DNA of 64,000 nucleotides from Morchella semilibera (taxonomy: Eukaryota > Ascomycota > Pezizomycetes > Pezizales > Morchellaceae). A program made the position numbers and the translations under genes. This document shows positions 1 through 13,113 of this stretch, in pieces. The stretch is from positions 1,922,001 through 1,986,000 of the forward strand of contig WBVU01000012.1 of the NCBI GenBank assembly GCA_009192285.1, read 5' to 3'. The first letter of the stretch is position 1. Each line of letters begins with the position of its first letter. The notes beneath the pieces were generated by a model, which saw nothing but the letters and a program-made list of their open reading frames with translations, searched no databases and was not told where the DNA came from.

Positions 1-20
1 AATACTGATGTTGGTTGCAG

Positions 21-983
21 GCTGGCCCGATAGCGGGTATCGTCACTTGCCTCATGTTCTACCCGTTCGACACGATCAAGACACGCCTGCAGTCGCCCGA
101 GTACCGCCGTGCAGCCCAGGCGGGGGTCCAGCGGATACGTCTTCAAGGGTTGTACCAGGTATATATACTCCCCCCAGAGCACCGTACATAGCTAACAAGC
201 AAATCTCCCAGGGAGTCGGGCCCATAGTCTTGGCCACATTACCAGCCTGTAAGACCCCCCGTGAGCATAATTACACCGCTGAGGTGAACCACAGCTGACA
301 AACCACACACAGCGGCGACCTTCTTCACAGCCTACCAGAAGAGCAAAGAGCTCCTGCGCCAGTCCGCCCCCTCCCTCCCCAGCCCCGTCATCAACTGCGG
401 CAGCTCCTGCATCGCCGAGATGCTCGCCTCGGCCGTCGCCACCCCCGCCGAGGTGATCAAGCAAAACGCTCAAGTCCTCACCAGCAAAGGCGCCACCACC
501 AGCAGCAGCCTGCAAGCGCTGCGCCTGGTCGGGCGAAACCCCAGGAACCTCTGGCGCGGGTACACGCTCCTCGCGGGGCGCAACCTCCCGTTCATCGCCA
601 TCCAGTTCCCCATCTACGAGGAGCTGAAGCTGCTCCTTGGGTCTGACGGCGGCGGCGGCGGCGGTTGGCGGGAGATGGGGCGGATCACGGCGGTGGCGGC
701 GATGGTGTCGGGCGGGGTTGCGGCGTGTCTGACGACGCCGATCGATGTGGTCAAGACGCGGGTGATGCTGTCGGCGGGGGATGTCGGCAGGAGGAGGCGC
801 CTGGGCGCCGTGGAGACGTTCAGGGGCGTGTGGAGGGCTGAGGGCGTCAGGGGCGTGTTTAGGGGCGGGGCGCTGAGGACCGTGTGGACGGCGATTGGCA
901 GCGGGGTGTATTTGGCGCTGTATGAGAGCTTGGTGGCATATGCGGGGGAGAGAAAGGCGTTGGAGACTAGGATCGATATCTAG
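21..983 (+). CDS. Mitochondrial carrier, probable S-adenosylmethionine carrier (5' partial)
   Basis: Visible exons are 21-158, 212-248 and 313-983; phases agree and give about 281 codons to a TAG stop. An intron acceptor ends at base 20, so only a short first part lies outside the window. Three carrier repeats show the signatures PFDTIKTRLQ, TPAEVIKQNAQ and TPIDVVKTRVML. The second and third are the forms I associate with the yeast Pet8/SAMC type, which exchanges cytosolic S-adenosylmethionine for mitochondrial S-adenosylhomocysteine across the inner membrane. The length also fits (SAMC about 275 residues). The 3' half is GC-rich, with a GGC run coding a poly-Gly loop near 648-664. The carrier family is secure; the substrate is inferred from the signatures. 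Confidence 0.8.
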
Positions 984-1988
984 AGCTGTATAGTTGCGGA
1001 ATGTGTATTTAGACTTGGACATTGATAGAACTTTTTAATTATCTGTATACGAATGTAATTGGAATAAAATTCTGAAGGGGGAGTTAGTAAATACATACTG
1101 TTATGTGTTTTTAGATTTCCCACGATCATCATTGACCACACATGCATCCTACAGACTAGGTTTTTTCCTTTTATCCATCATATATATCCTGCCCGCATAT
1201 ATATCCTACCCGCATACCGTCGACGGATTGCCAGCCAGCCGGACGTTCTTAGGTACACATGTATGCAAAACACACCCAAGCCAGGGCCGAAAGACACGGT
1301 CATGGATCAGTGCGTACTGGTTCCTGGACCTATGCTCTCTGCTCCAAGGGTACCACCACCACCACCACCGACAGCAGCATATGCCAGGAAGCAAGGACAC
1401 CCACCTCTGCCCATAATCCCATTCTGGCACAAAACCGCGCGCGCCGTAGATCCTCCGACCCCCCAACACGTGCACCCTAGTAGCAGTATACGCCCGTGCC
1501 GCAATACCAGCGATTACATACAAGCTTCGGATTCCCGGCCCCCCCTCTAACAGGCTGCGCTGCTGACCACATCCTCATTCCAGAAGTAAGAAATATGACA
1601 TATCGGGACCCAGTTAATATGTAACTGTGATTAGTCAGCAGTGTCAATGATCGCAGCAGCCTGTTGGCTTAACGGACGGATGTGACTGCAGATTGCGGGT
1701 GTGGGATGAGTGAGATTTTATGATTGGGGTTGAGGGCCAAAATGGCAGCAGGATACTTAGCCAAGAACGCGCGGGGGTCAGAGGATATGCCAGGTGGTTG
1801 GGTTCAAAATGTTTTTAGTAGAGGGCTATTAACTTACACATTCCACGGGAATGGGCTGCAGAAATGACTGTTTTAACATTCAGTGAGGGACACAGCCAGA
1901 AAAATGTACCAGCGCCTGCTGCATTTATAGATTACCAGGTATGGAACGCATACAAAAGAGCTCATGAGTAACAGTTATGTACCCCCCA
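984..1988. other. Intergenic, no gene seen
   Basis: This gap lies between the ends of two converging genes. It has several short open frames near 1105-1550 around a CAC/ACC-rich stretch, but none has a recognisable domain or splice structure. It probably holds the 3' untranslated regions of both neighbours. Confidence 0.5.
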
Positions 1989-4900
1989 CTACAAGCCCCA
2001 ATCGAACCCGAAATCGGGCGCAAAGAACAGATTTCTCCTCCTCCACTCCTTTTCGCCCTCAAGCTGCTCCGTATCATCCACTGCATCCTCACTATCCACA
2101 ACAGCCCTATCGCCTCTTCTGCAAAATTCATCCAAGAACCCAGCACCCCTGATCTTTTCCTCTCCGTTGGCCAAAAGATGCTCCACCTTGAAGCTTGCCT
2201 TTCTGCCGGCAACCCATTCCCCTACCCGTCCTTCCCGGAGCTCCTTCACTAGTTTGGGGATTTCCTTGTCAGGGTCTACATTCTCGGCGGGGCTCTTCCA
2301 CTGGTTTGCTGTCCTTGGGGCTGTTCCAAGGGCCTCCTCCGCGTTCCGGACAACCTTCGAGATGGTCCGGATATTTGGCGTCGCGACCTCGCGGAAGAAG
2401 TCGTATTTCGGATTGTCGCGTAGATCAAAGACGGTCTTTGTCTGTCTCAACAGCTGCTTCATCGCAAAATCAACCTCATGGTACTCGCCGGGCACCTTTG
2501 CTGCCGCTGGGTGCGACGAGAGCACAGGATATGGTGCCCCAGCAGGTTTAGGGATTATCATGGACCCAAGAACAGCTGTCCGGATCTCACTGGCCCATTC
2601 TCCCTGTAGGCCCGAGACGAGATCCAACAGCTCTCGCGCCATCTTTACGGCTCGAGGTGAAGTGAGACCCTGGAACGCGGTCGAAATCCAGGTAAGGATG
2701 TGTAAGAGATTGTCCGTTGATGCTGCAGCGATGCATTCTAGGAGAGAGAAGTAGACAATTGAGTGCTGCATCAGCAACATGTGGTTCTCAAAGACCTCGT
2801 CTCGATTACTCGCCTCCGTGACAGCCTGGTAGCCCTTTACGGTTTCGGGATCGAGGTATGTCTCGTAGACCTTTGTGATAATATCGATAACTTCCTGTTT
2901 CGTCTTTGGCCCTGACTCACGTATCTTCGTCACGCTTAGGATTGAATCAATTAGGTGTGACTCGAGTGAGTGAAGTAGGAGTCCTTCCGCATATTGCCCC
3001 GTCACGGAGAATCCAAAGATGAGGAATTTACGGTTCATGATCTGCATGTGGTGACAGAGACTTGTCAAATCTTTATCGTTGGGTTTCCCATAGTGCTGTT
3101 TCAACAGCTCAAGGAGGAATGATTGTCTGATATCAAACAATTGGAGCACCGGGTGTATATTATGTAATACCGACTCCGGAGGTGCTGCGCTGCGTGCGGC
3201 CTTTAATCCATGTATTGTCTCAAGATTACCGGCCCAGATCCAGAGGCGGTCACCTGCGTCGGGGCCTTTGAGATGTTTTGTCTCAAAACCGAGGTACTCT
3301 GCGACCAATTCTAGGACAGCCATTTGCTCTTCAGGCTTTTTGGGATTAACGCGTTTCATGCTCGGCATTGGAAAGAGGTCCTCCTCCGATACCTGCGAAA
3401 CTACGCTTTTGACATCTGCTCCTGCTTCTGGGGGGGCAATAGTGGTGATGGTATCCGGCTCACACACTTCTTCCTCCGTGATAATTTCCTCAACCTTTGG
3501 CCACATCCGTTTCATTGCCCGCCAAACACTACGTCTTGCCTGATTCTTCCAATATAACTTTCCATCCTCGTCTGTGAGTAATAATCTTGCCCCATCATTC
3601 GCAGGTCCCGTGGCGCCGGGGTTGGCACTGCCCGGCCAGGTGGGCCCAGAGGAAGAAACGTTAGGAGTAGCAGGTACATAGTAAAAGTCGCCATTTGGAG
3701 CCGGTGTCGGTGCATCATACCCAGGAGTTGTACTATATGCCGAGTTTGAAAATTGGTAACCATAGAACGCTGCCACCCCGGAACTAGAACCAGAACTATT
3801 ACCCCCGAACGAAGACGGATCTTTCGCAACTGCTGCAGCAGGTGTTAGGACTGTTGGGAAGAACTTCTCTCTTCGGTACAAAGACGAAGTTTTTATCATT
3901 CCTTTGGTCAGGACGGGAGTCTCAACGGGAAGTCTTATAATGAACGGGATCGTCGCACATGGCGCAAAGTTATCTGCTCGAAGGTGATCTTTAGGGGAGG
4001 GGTGGTAGGTAGCCTGCGATATTACAAAAAGTCTCTTCCCATGTAGAGGATCCGGGTTGGCTTGGGTTGGTTCCAATATTATAGTTTCCGAAGTTGGAAG
4101 AGATTTACGTTTTGTAGATCGTGCGTTGATCCTTGGAGCACCAGGCCCTCTAACCTGTGTCTGATCTGATCCGCCCAGCTCTGCACGTAGTTTCTTTTTT
4201 GTATCGTCTCCAATCACACGAAGCACTAGTGTAGCATTGATAGGTTAGCAATACTAGCAACCCTAACCCTCGACCAACAGGACACAAACCGTTATCACCA
4301 ATAACTTTTCCCTCGCTGCCTACGCCCAAAGTCCGCAGAGAGTTCAATGGACCCTTCCGAACACCCTGAGCATACAGATAGAGCCCAAGCCACTTCTGAA
4401 ACTTATTCCTGACCTGGGAACTCGCAAGCAACAGCAGCATTATCGTAACCGTCAGGGGCGGGTTTGCGGATGATAGGCCCACGAGTCCAGGCCCAGGCTC
4501 AGTTTTCCGTCGTTTTGAAGCCGGCGCCTGCAACTGCTCGTCGCCTGGTGCTGGTGCAACTTTCACATCGACTCGCTCGCGGTCGGATGAAGATAGGGTC
4601 TCCAAAAGGCGCCATAGTAATGGCGCCTTACGCTCGCATTGTCGTTGTACCTTGACCAAGTCAAAGTTCTCGAGGCCCTCCTTCAGAATTTCCCCGGTCG
4701 TGCGCCCGCGAGATTCGGTAGAGTTGGCGCGGACATCGACATTGATCTATATGCACGGAAAATTCCTCAGAAAACGATGACTCGTGGCATGTAGGCAGTG
4801 AGATAGTGGGTAAAACACAGGACGTGCATACACGCGGATATACTACTAGTAGAGAAGGATGTAAGGGATAGAAGAAAGGGTAGAATAAATAGGGGACGAA

Positions 4901-5364
4901 CACCACCCTTGACAAGTCCAAGATCGAACTCATCCTTAAACACACCACCAGCCCACGCTACAGCTATTTCATCACCACCATTCTCGCGTGCGCGCTTGGA
5001 TGCCATGAAAATTTCGAGGAGTGACTTGATACCGCCATGGGTATAGAAGAGGCTTACGCGCCTACGGACTGCGGGGTCTTCGCTTGTGAAGAGATGGACA
5101 AGAAAATCCGATATAGAAGTGAAGCCCAAGGGTTTGAGGGAGTCTAGGACTGAGAGTAGGCGAAGTGGCTCAGGTGATTGCGCTGTCAACGGTGCAACAG
5201 GTGGGGGGCCTTGGGCCAGAAGTGGGGGTCCGGGCGGCGGAGGATGCACCGGTGGGGCAATCAAAGGGATATAAAACTGCTGTTCCTCCTGCTGCTGCTG
5301 CTGTTGCTGCTGTTGCTGATGGTGGTGGTGGTGGTGTTGAATGTGGTGTAGCTGTTGAGTAACA

Positions 5365-5402
<38 letters not shown>

Positions 5403-5543
5403 CGCTATATGTTGCTGGTGCTGGAGGAGTACCTGCTGACGTTGCTGCTCCTGCTGGTGCTGGTGCTGCTGCTGCTGTTGGGAAGGGTCTGGGGGCTGAG
5501 TCTGTAGAGCGCCTTCAAGCTGCTCTCGACGGCGACGGGGCAT
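1989..5543 (-). CDS. DUF6589-type protein with poly-Gln/His N-terminus
   Basis: Reading right to left, exons are 5543-4902, 4746-4299 and 4225-1989, giving about 1108 residues. The second intron has clear donor, acceptor and phase; the first donor (GTTCGT) was chosen because it restores the frame and is the least certain. Residues about 20-90 are a Gln/His tract. A predicted segment FTSISDFLVHLFTSEDPAVR follows, then a linker with KAPLLWRLL. The large C-terminal part carries motifs I recognise from fungal DUF6589 proteins: GDRLWIWAGN, LLELLKQHYG, GEYHEVDFAMKQLLRQTK and an FFREVATPNI segment. The family's function is unknown. The frame is free of stops over three exons, so the gene is probably functional. 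The start ATG at 5543 immediately precedes an Arg-rich PRRRR stretch. Confidence 0.7.
5279..5481 (-). repeat. CAG/CAA and CAC trinucleotide tract
   Basis: On the minus strand this stretch is almost pure CAG/CAA with an island of CAC/CAT. It codes alternating Gln and His runs in the N-terminus of the DUF6589 protein. The mix of CAG and CAA codons suggests an older tract rather than a recent pure expansion. Confidence 0.9.
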
Positions 5544-8500
5544 GTCTATGGCTTGGACTTCTCACTTCTTCTCTGGATATTGTGAGTCCGAGCAATTGGG
5601 TATAGATATTGAGGTCTCTTTCGGGAGACGCGTTGTTGATGTTGGAGGGGAAAGAATTGTTTATCTCTAGATATATGGAGTTACTTTCGGTCCAGACCCT
5701 CCGGGATAGACACAAGTTCCCACAAAATGTACTCAGATATCCTTGGTCCCATTGGTACTCTCTTAAATAATCCTTTCTTCGCTTTCCTAAGGTTGATTTG
5801 GGATTTCTACGAGCCACTGTTCATTCGCGCATATTTGGGGAATGGTGGTATCACGAGATTCGATCCGATAAGATACCACCTTAATCCCGGTACATGTGAT
5901 ATGATATTACTTACGAACATCATGTAGGTACATGTTTTGCAGGTCGAGTGAGTTGTTGTGAAGGGAAACCCCATCCATTGATTGGCTCAACAAGAGATCT
6001 CTACTCATCAGAAGGTTAGGAAATGCATCCCCCCAACTCCTTGGAGGACAGCTACCAACCAATGTAAATCATGTCACCTCGTTCGACCATCTCTTTGGCC
6101 TATGAATAGTTAGTGTGCATAAGAGAAAAAAAAAAAAAAGATAACGGTCGGCATCTGAGGCCTTTTCTATAGATTTTCCTTACGGAACTTGGTGGTTGGT
6201 CTAATTGAGAAGCCATGCAAAAAAAAAAAAAAAGCCGTTATGCAGCAGCTCTCTTTACTAGGACCCCTATGAGTTAGTCGGCTCGTCTGTTTTAGAAGGT
6301 CTATGCCAGATTGACACTGCCATTGGTCTGGGTGTTGCTCGCTTGCTTTGCAAAGATGAGATGAGATGGGGGTATGCGGTGGTATGGTAGAGTCAAGTAT
6401 CTCTACCCCTCCTCCCGTGTATGTAGAGATGGATGCTTTTCGTCTAGAGTAACGCTTAAGCAGATTCTCATCACCTTCTCAGGCTTTTTGTCTGCCTGCA
6501 TCCTGCAAGCACGGTCGATTTGCAAAGGAGGGGCCCTGCGCAAAAGATAAGTGGTGCCTGAGTATTAAACAGGGCTGGCCCACTTCAAATCGGCAGTTCC
6601 CTCAAACATATGCATGCCGCCACTTGTGATGGATCACCTTTATGAACGACCTCAGCTTGAATTCTGCAAAAACTAAGGTCAATTAGTAACTCTCAACATG
6701 TAGATACATACTTGAGCCTTTACTACGTGAGTACGTACTGCTCCGCCTCGAGCCCTCTTATCCATCCGATTGTGTTCGCCTCGCTCGAGAAGCGGGGTAG
6801 ATACATTCTTTCCACTACATAGGCCTAAAATGCAGATGTCCTAAAATTACGGGAACCTCGAACGAGTAAGCTCAAACGGCGGAAGCAGCAGCCCGCATAG
6901 ACAAGTGAAGATCATCTGTATTCCTATGCTTCATAACGACTGACAGACGGGAGATGGGGGTCTGCATACTATTTCAATCTCATCTTCGTATTTTTCCCTT
7001 TCTTTCTCGATGAGAGGATCTAGACCTTTGTGATTGACTCAGGGGAAATTGCACTATTTACTGCAATAATTCAGCCATTTATGTAACCTCTAGCCTGTTC
7101 ACACTTTTATTATCGTTTTTAACCCCTCTCATGTGTGCCGCCTAGCTAGCTGGCTAATGTAGAACTCGGAATACCTATGTGTATGTGTATTAACGTCTTT
7201 GACTTGTAGTATCGATGTTCATTGAAAAGCTGGTTGGGTGCCATGATATACTCTCCTTCGCGTGATATAAGATAAAAAACGGTGATAGAGAATTAAAGTA
7301 GGGGAAGGGAGAAGAAGAAGGGTGGGAGGGTGTGTGGGGTGGGTGGGGGCTGTTACCAAAGAGGTGCCTACATACATGTACATGTATGTAATATCGATTC
7401 CCATTCGTGCGCGGTAGCCCGCGACTAACGGGTATGTAGCCTGTTACGTCCGTAGAAATAAACTACTATGGGAACATGTACCCGTACCTACATGTACGTA
7501 TTTTAGTGGACTCATGCTTTCAACCCCCATGCACTTTGGATTCATCAAAATTCTGAGTAGATACCCGGAGGCTCGAAATATCGCACATGCAATTAATTCT
7601 TTGGGATCTCGCCAGCTAGCCCCTATAGTCAAAGATACTGTACCTAAGCTAGTCAAAGCTTGGACCTATGGCTATCCTGTCCCATAATTCGGTTTTTAAC
7701 GCAAACCCTTTCCGGCAGAATATAATGCACACATATCACACTCAAGACATGCAGTTGATTGAGATAACATTTATATTTCGTGATCTTAAAACCCACAAAT
7801 TACCTGAACCTTGTTATATATACATGTAGTATACGTAGGGATAAATCACTCTAGGGTTGAGATATACGATTTTGCAATTGAGTATTAAATTGAGAGTACA
7901 TGTAGTCTGTAGGTGCACACATACATGGAGCTCATGTGATCTGAGCTGATCGGCTTTTTCTCATCTGTGATTTCTGAGATCCGAAATCACATATGTGTAC
8001 CCGGAACTAGGAAATGTGTGGCCAATGCGAGATCTGAATTGCACCCCTAACATGATTACGTCCACTGGCGGGAGGATCGAGGCGTCAATACGGGTCTCCG
8101 GTTGCACCGCATGACTGCATATGTTAGTAGTTTTGCATTCCTCATAACATGTCACTTTGTCAATTCCTAAGCTAGCTATAGGCGCACCATAACCAGGCGA
8201 CCCACTAATTTGGATTTTTTTGAAAGGACTCTAGAGAGTGATATTTCAAGGTATGTCACTGGGGGTGATGAAATGATATCAGCCTTTCAAAAAAAGCAGG
8301 AATGTACAGAGCTGCAGAGGTTAATTAGTGATTTGAGCAGAAGGCCCACATTGCCACGTGTATGCATGGAGCATGCCTGGGAATCGGACTGTCATTAGTG
8401 GCGAGTAAAGAATGAGTTAATATGAACGACTTAACGGCTATCTCATATCATGTCTGCGAAATATCGTGCTATAAGGGAAAGAAAGAACTAGAAAAAGTGA

Positions 8501-9550
8501 TTGGGAGCCACCTCAAAGCCATGTGAAAGTTCTACTGGTACCAACGTACCATTCCTTTTTTTGGTGTCTTGGATTATGATCCGTCCAGGGCTAAGGATCA
8601 TACGAGGAGTCCGTGGACGCCTATTTGATTATCTCTGACTCACGAAATATTTGTACATCTACTTATTGAGAACTTTACCAGTATATTATTCTAATCTCAT
8701 GGTTCCCAATTATAAGTGATGAGTTTATTGGCTATGTGTATATGTAGGGAATGAGTGAGTGATAATCTGTGATCAAATAAGCTATATTTTAACATGTGGA
8801 AGGCTTTTTGGATGTTCATTGGTGATCAAAGAAAAAAAAAGGTCCTGTTAAATATGATGTGCCTGTGGCCATGGGGGGTGCACGGATTAGCCGTTGGATG
8901 ACATGTTAGAGCTATCGGTGTTTGAATACCCTGGGGCAAGCCAGTCTCGTGTAAATTTATGTCCACAGCTAGCGAGAGAGCTAGGAACGGACATAAAACA
9001 AGTCTGAGGACGGACGATACTACATGTAGGCTCAATTTTTTCTTTCTTTTTCTTGCGTTACGCCTGAAACGCCGTTATATACTAAGTACTTATGTTGCTT
9101 CAACCCTACAAACATCAATCCTCCATCCGGGAAATCTGTTTATGTGTCATTTAAAACACTTCACATACGTGTACATAGATACACACTGCTCGCACCTAGC
9201 AACGGGCCCCTTGGGCATCTATTCTAGCGGGTTATAAAGCAGACTACAAGCTCTAACATTTGCCTGTGAAATCGAGTCGGAGTGGAGCCAGATTTAATCA
9301 TCAATTCAATCCTGATCGAGGAGGCAACACAAAGAGCGGGGTCGGAAAACCAAGCAGGTTTGTGATGGTTGTCGTAATCATACATTTAAGTCAGAGCCAC
9401 TGGCCAGCCGCGACACATACTTATCTTTACCACAAATCACAAGTTGACCAGAAAAAATATAAAAGCTCAAGACTTGAATTTTCACCCGGTCATAAAATAC
9501 GTAAGTACGAATCATTTCTCGTTACTAGTTACAATACCAACTATCTAACA
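5544..9550. other. 4-kb intergenic region, no gene seen
   Basis: I found no supported gene on either strand. The stretch has poly-A runs near 6126-6139 and 6222-6235, AT-rich DNA and several TACATGTA palindromes (7369-7390, 7474-7500, 7820, 7898, 9020). The longest open frames are under 100 codons and lack family motifs. The DUF6589 promoter lies at its left end, and the 3' end of the rhamnosidase gene at its right. Confidence 0.5.
7369..7390. repeat. Perfect 22-bp palindrome built on TACATGTA
   Basis: The half-site is TACATACATGT followed by its exact complement. It is the longest perfect member of a palindrome class seen in most intergenic regions of this window. Confidence 0.85.
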
Positions 9551-11762
9551 CTAGTTTCTCCAAACATTGATTTCATAGTCCCCACCTTCGAGGTCTTGTA
9601 TCCAGAATCTATTAAATTCATCACTCTTATACTTCACCCTGAATTTCGTTCCGCTTCCCCGCACTTCAACAACCCCATCCCTCCCTCCCGTCGGGATCCC
9701 GACATCACCACTTGTCCCTTCAGGTGTACTGATCTTCAGGGAAAGACTATTCTCTTTACCAAGACGCCATGAAGACGAAAACAGACCCAGAGAGGTTGAG
9801 AATCCTGCCTCAGCGTATTTGAGGTCGCCAGGCTGAGGCTCTATCGACCAAGTCCTTCCCGATTCGGAGGTGAGTTTGATACCTGCGATGAATGTCTGCG
9901 CAGAGGTTAGTCAGGACCATGAAGATCTGATTGAAAGAGGTTGCGTACAGTCATAGTGCTTGTCGGCCCCGTTGCCCATCCATGAGCGTGCGAGATTCTT
10001 GCATCGTTGGTGTATGGCGCATAATGCAACTCCCCGGTCGTACTGTACCCCTCGATGAACGTGGAGTTTGTCATCCTTGGGTCGTCTAGCATAAAGTCAC
10101 CCCACATAAGCCTCATCAGGTCAATAGCATTCTGTGTCTCGTTCGCCATAAAGTGTGCCTCAAGCTCAAAGCCGGAAATAAACGGAGAGATCGCATCTGC
10201 TGCCTCAGGTGCCGGTGCACCATAGGGAGTCCACCTTCCGCGGAGAGCGGCAGAAATTTCATTTGCCCTTGAAGGCTCAGGAATGATGCCAGACTTAATT
10301 GCCCAGACATTGCCGTCTTGTGGGTGAAGAGTGGTATCTGTTTCGTTGTCTTTATAGAGGCCAGCTTTATCGTCCCAAAGAATTGCATTAGCGGCAGACT
10401 TAATACCGACCATGTAAGCGCTGTAGCTCTCTACAACAGTGGTATCGTTGAGCGTACTAGCGAGACTGATACCGAGGTTGAGGGTGTAGTACAGGATCGA
10501 GTTCGCCTCAATATTATAGCCTCCCATATTAAAACGCAGCCAATCAGAGGGAGAGGTTATGTTCGCAAGGCCACTTGAGTCGATCTGGCCGATGCTCCAA
10601 GACATGGCGTGTTTCCAGGCCGGCCAATACTCTTGCAAGTAGGTAAGATTACCGGACCAGTGGTAGAAATCAGCAACTCCGATGAGGGTGTAAAGATGAT
10701 AGGTGAAGGATATGGCGCCAGCTTCGTTGAACGGAGTTCCAGCGTAGGGTAGCATACCATTCTCAAGCTGGAGTGCGAAGAGGGAGTCGAGGGAGTTCGA
10801 GACAGAAATAAGATCAAAAGTAGAGACTGCAAGTCCGGGAACAGCGATTGCCTAGATTTTCTTAGTATTGGAAAACAAGGGGAAGGTGAGTGACATACCA
10901 TGTCGCCAGCCCATACAAGGCGGTCGCGTTTTGCACCATCAGTGAGTGCTGAAGACCCATTTGTAATGGTGTGATTGTAACTATGGTCCTCGATTAGGGG
11001 CGACGAAGAAAGTGAGTTAAGGGATGTACTTACTACCACGGGAGTGTCCGGTCAATAATGGGACTGTCATGGCCAATCATTTGGAAAAAGATCAGTGCAT
11101 CTCCGCGTAAGGGGTCAATCGTAACCAATTGGTTTGTGTAAGCCCCCGCATACCAGATCCTGTTTGGAGTCTCGTTAATAACATCATTTCAGGAAGAGAA
11201 ACGTCAAAACAGACCGATTGAGTTGATTATCGTCGCAATGGAACCACCCCGTATAGTCTTGTAGTTTATCATCGGCCCAATGTGGCATCGCCGTAAAATA
11301 AACCCACGCATCTCCCAAAACGACCTCCTCACTAGCTACAATGCTCATATACCTAAAGCCACCCCTTTCTTTCTCCCACGGAGCACTATACTCACCTGCC
11401 CCATCAATTTCGAACATTAATGGGTCATCGAATCCGGAGTCTGCTGTCGCATCACACATCTCCCCGAATACCCATAATGAAGACTCAGAGAACGTCACAT
11501 TGATGGAGGAGGCGTTTCTGGCATCATCAACAACAAGAGTCGCCCAACCGGCAATGTTCTTTCCGAAGTCATAGGTTATGGAAGAGTTGGCCGCAAGTGT
11601 AAGGGTACCAGGTAGAGCACCAGTAACAGTACCATTCGTTCCGTGAACGATGGACGGACGAATAATTCTAGAGGGAGGTGCGAGGATATACTCCTTATAG
11701 GGGATTTCGGCGGCTGCTAAAAGGGGGGCTAAGAGAAGAGGAAGCAAACTGTAGGATAGCAT
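9551..11762 (-). CDS. Secreted GH78-type alpha-L-rhamnosidase
   Basis: Five exons read right to left: 11762-11215, 11159-11034, 10980-10899, 10851-9949 and 9895-9551, with consistent phases and 667 residues. Residues 1-18 are a hydrophobic signal peptide (MLSYSLLPLLLAPLLAAA), so the protein is probably secreted. Many N-x-S/T sites fit an extracellular glycoprotein. An N-terminal beta-rich part (YDFGKNIAGW) leads into the helical barrel with NRIWYAGAYTNQL, RDRLVWAGDM and GYNIEANSILYY, followed by ISHAHGWATGPTS and a short C-terminal beta domain ending in INVWRN. These are typical of fungal GH78 enzymes, which remove terminal alpha-L-rhamnose from plant glycans or glycosides. I did not assign the catalytic acid with certainty. 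All exons are open and the gene looks functional. Confidence 0.8.
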
Positions 11763-11838
11763 CTTGAGGTCGATAGCTTGCGCTTGTGCCTGAGGTTGAG
11801 GGTAGGGAGTCCATCAAATACAGCGCGAGGTAATCTCG

Positions 11839-11845
11839 TTTTATA
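11839..11845 (-). promoter_or_regulatory. TATA-like box of the rhamnosidase gene
   Basis: TATAAAA reads on the minus strand about 77 bases upstream of the ATG at 11762. The position suits a short 5' untranslated region. Assignment is by sequence and position only. Confidence 0.4.
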
Positions 11846-12017
11846 CTCCCGTTTCTCAGGGTCATAGCTGCTTACAAGTCAGGGAAAGAATTTTTTTTTT
11901 TTTCTCTTCGAAATAGCAATGGTTGTTGTGATTTTTGGAAGTTTGAATATCCGAGACCTTGGGTGAGCATGGATACAGTTCTTGGCGATCAGCACATTGT
12001 ACCCGGGTGCAGCAATA

Positions 12018-12109
12018 AGAACCAGAACATGAAAGTGAAAAACAGGGATTATTTGTATGGAGTGGCGCCGCTCTGCCATACAAATAACTCTAATGCATGC
12101 TCTGGTTCT
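12018..12109. mobile_element. Small inverted-repeat element (92 bp)
   Basis: The left arm begins AGAACCAGAACATG and the right arm ends GCATGCTCTGGTTCT. A second paired block (TTATTTGTATGG with CCATACAAATAA) lies inside and the centre is GGCGCC. The arms pair over nearly the whole length with small mismatches, as in a foldback MITE or a degenerate hairpin. No clear target duplication was seen. Confidence 0.5.
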
Positions 12110-13062
12110 AACCCTCGTACCCAAGTACCCCATAATTACCCCACAACCCCATACCCTAAAGACCAGCTTCCCCACATGAGTGATCGGGATGTCCCGGCAA
12201 CCTAGTACGCTAGAGTAGATCTCAGGGCTTAGAAGCCTTATTATTAATATTCTACTCGGGTTTTCGGTATGAATATTACCGGAGCTCAATAGTCGAATTC
12301 GCGAAGGAGAGATCACCGTGAGGAGAGCCCAATCAAATGCGACCAAAATCCTGATATTGTCAATCTTTTCGGGGTAATTATAATCGAACATTGAGACATA
12401 TACGTTTACTAAGGATTACGTATAGATGTGAGGATCTCTGTGACGTTGATGTTGACGCCGGAGCACTTAACGGCCGGCATTGATTAATTACATAGCTTTG
12501 GTACAGATTTGATTTAATGGCATATATCGTAACGGAGCGCTTTTACTCTATATGTGAAGTTAAACGGATCGCGGATCTACAGAGATCAAAGGTAGTGAGG
12601 ATAAATTGTAAAGCACAGCTTATGCATGATTAATTAAACACACAAGTTAAGGTCGTTAACAAGAACACTCGTGTATCGTTGGTGAAGCATATTATAAAAA
12701 GTAAGTACTACGGGTGTAGGGGTAAGTCTGTAGACAGTGGCCGTAATATAATACTTATCTACGGAGCACAATGGTCCTCTTTGCAAAATCCCAGGATATA
12801 CGTAGTATGTAAGTAGTTCTAGGCGCTGCATACCCCTACCAAAAACAAGCCCTAATGTCGTACCGGGGCGTCAGCCACCAGTTCGTTTAACCCGTTTAAC
12901 CCACAACTTTAAATCGCGCCATGTGGGTCAGGGTTATCAAGCGAGTTTATCCATGACCTTGGAGCAATTACCCCACATTTACAGGGGTGACCCGGGGAGT
13001 GTCGGTCATGTAGTAGGTTTGGTATTCGAATGTCTAAATACGAGTTATTCCGGGTAAAATCT

Positions 13063-13113
13063 GGTCTGGTAGAACCTCTGGCATGGTAGGATCTCTCGCA
13101 TGGTAGAATATCT
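13063..13113. repeat. 17-bp tandem repeat, three units
   Basis: Units start at 13063, 13080 and 13097 and share the form GGYMTGGTAGRAYMTCT, with a decayed fourth unit after them. It lies in non-coding DNA. Confidence 0.7.

Noticed and set aside
192-1022. 276-codon open frame on the minus strand
   Set aside because: It lies opposite the carrier exons, which show three carrier signatures. Its Pro/His/Arg-rich product is typical of a GC-rich shadow frame.
9260-9772. 170-codon plus-strand frame
   Set aside because: Its second half overlaps the last exon of the rhamnosidase on the other strand, and no motif is seen.
11879-12391. 170-codon minus-strand frame
   Set aside because: It runs through the foldback at 12018-12109 and a T-run coding poly-Lys; no family signature or supporting splice pattern.
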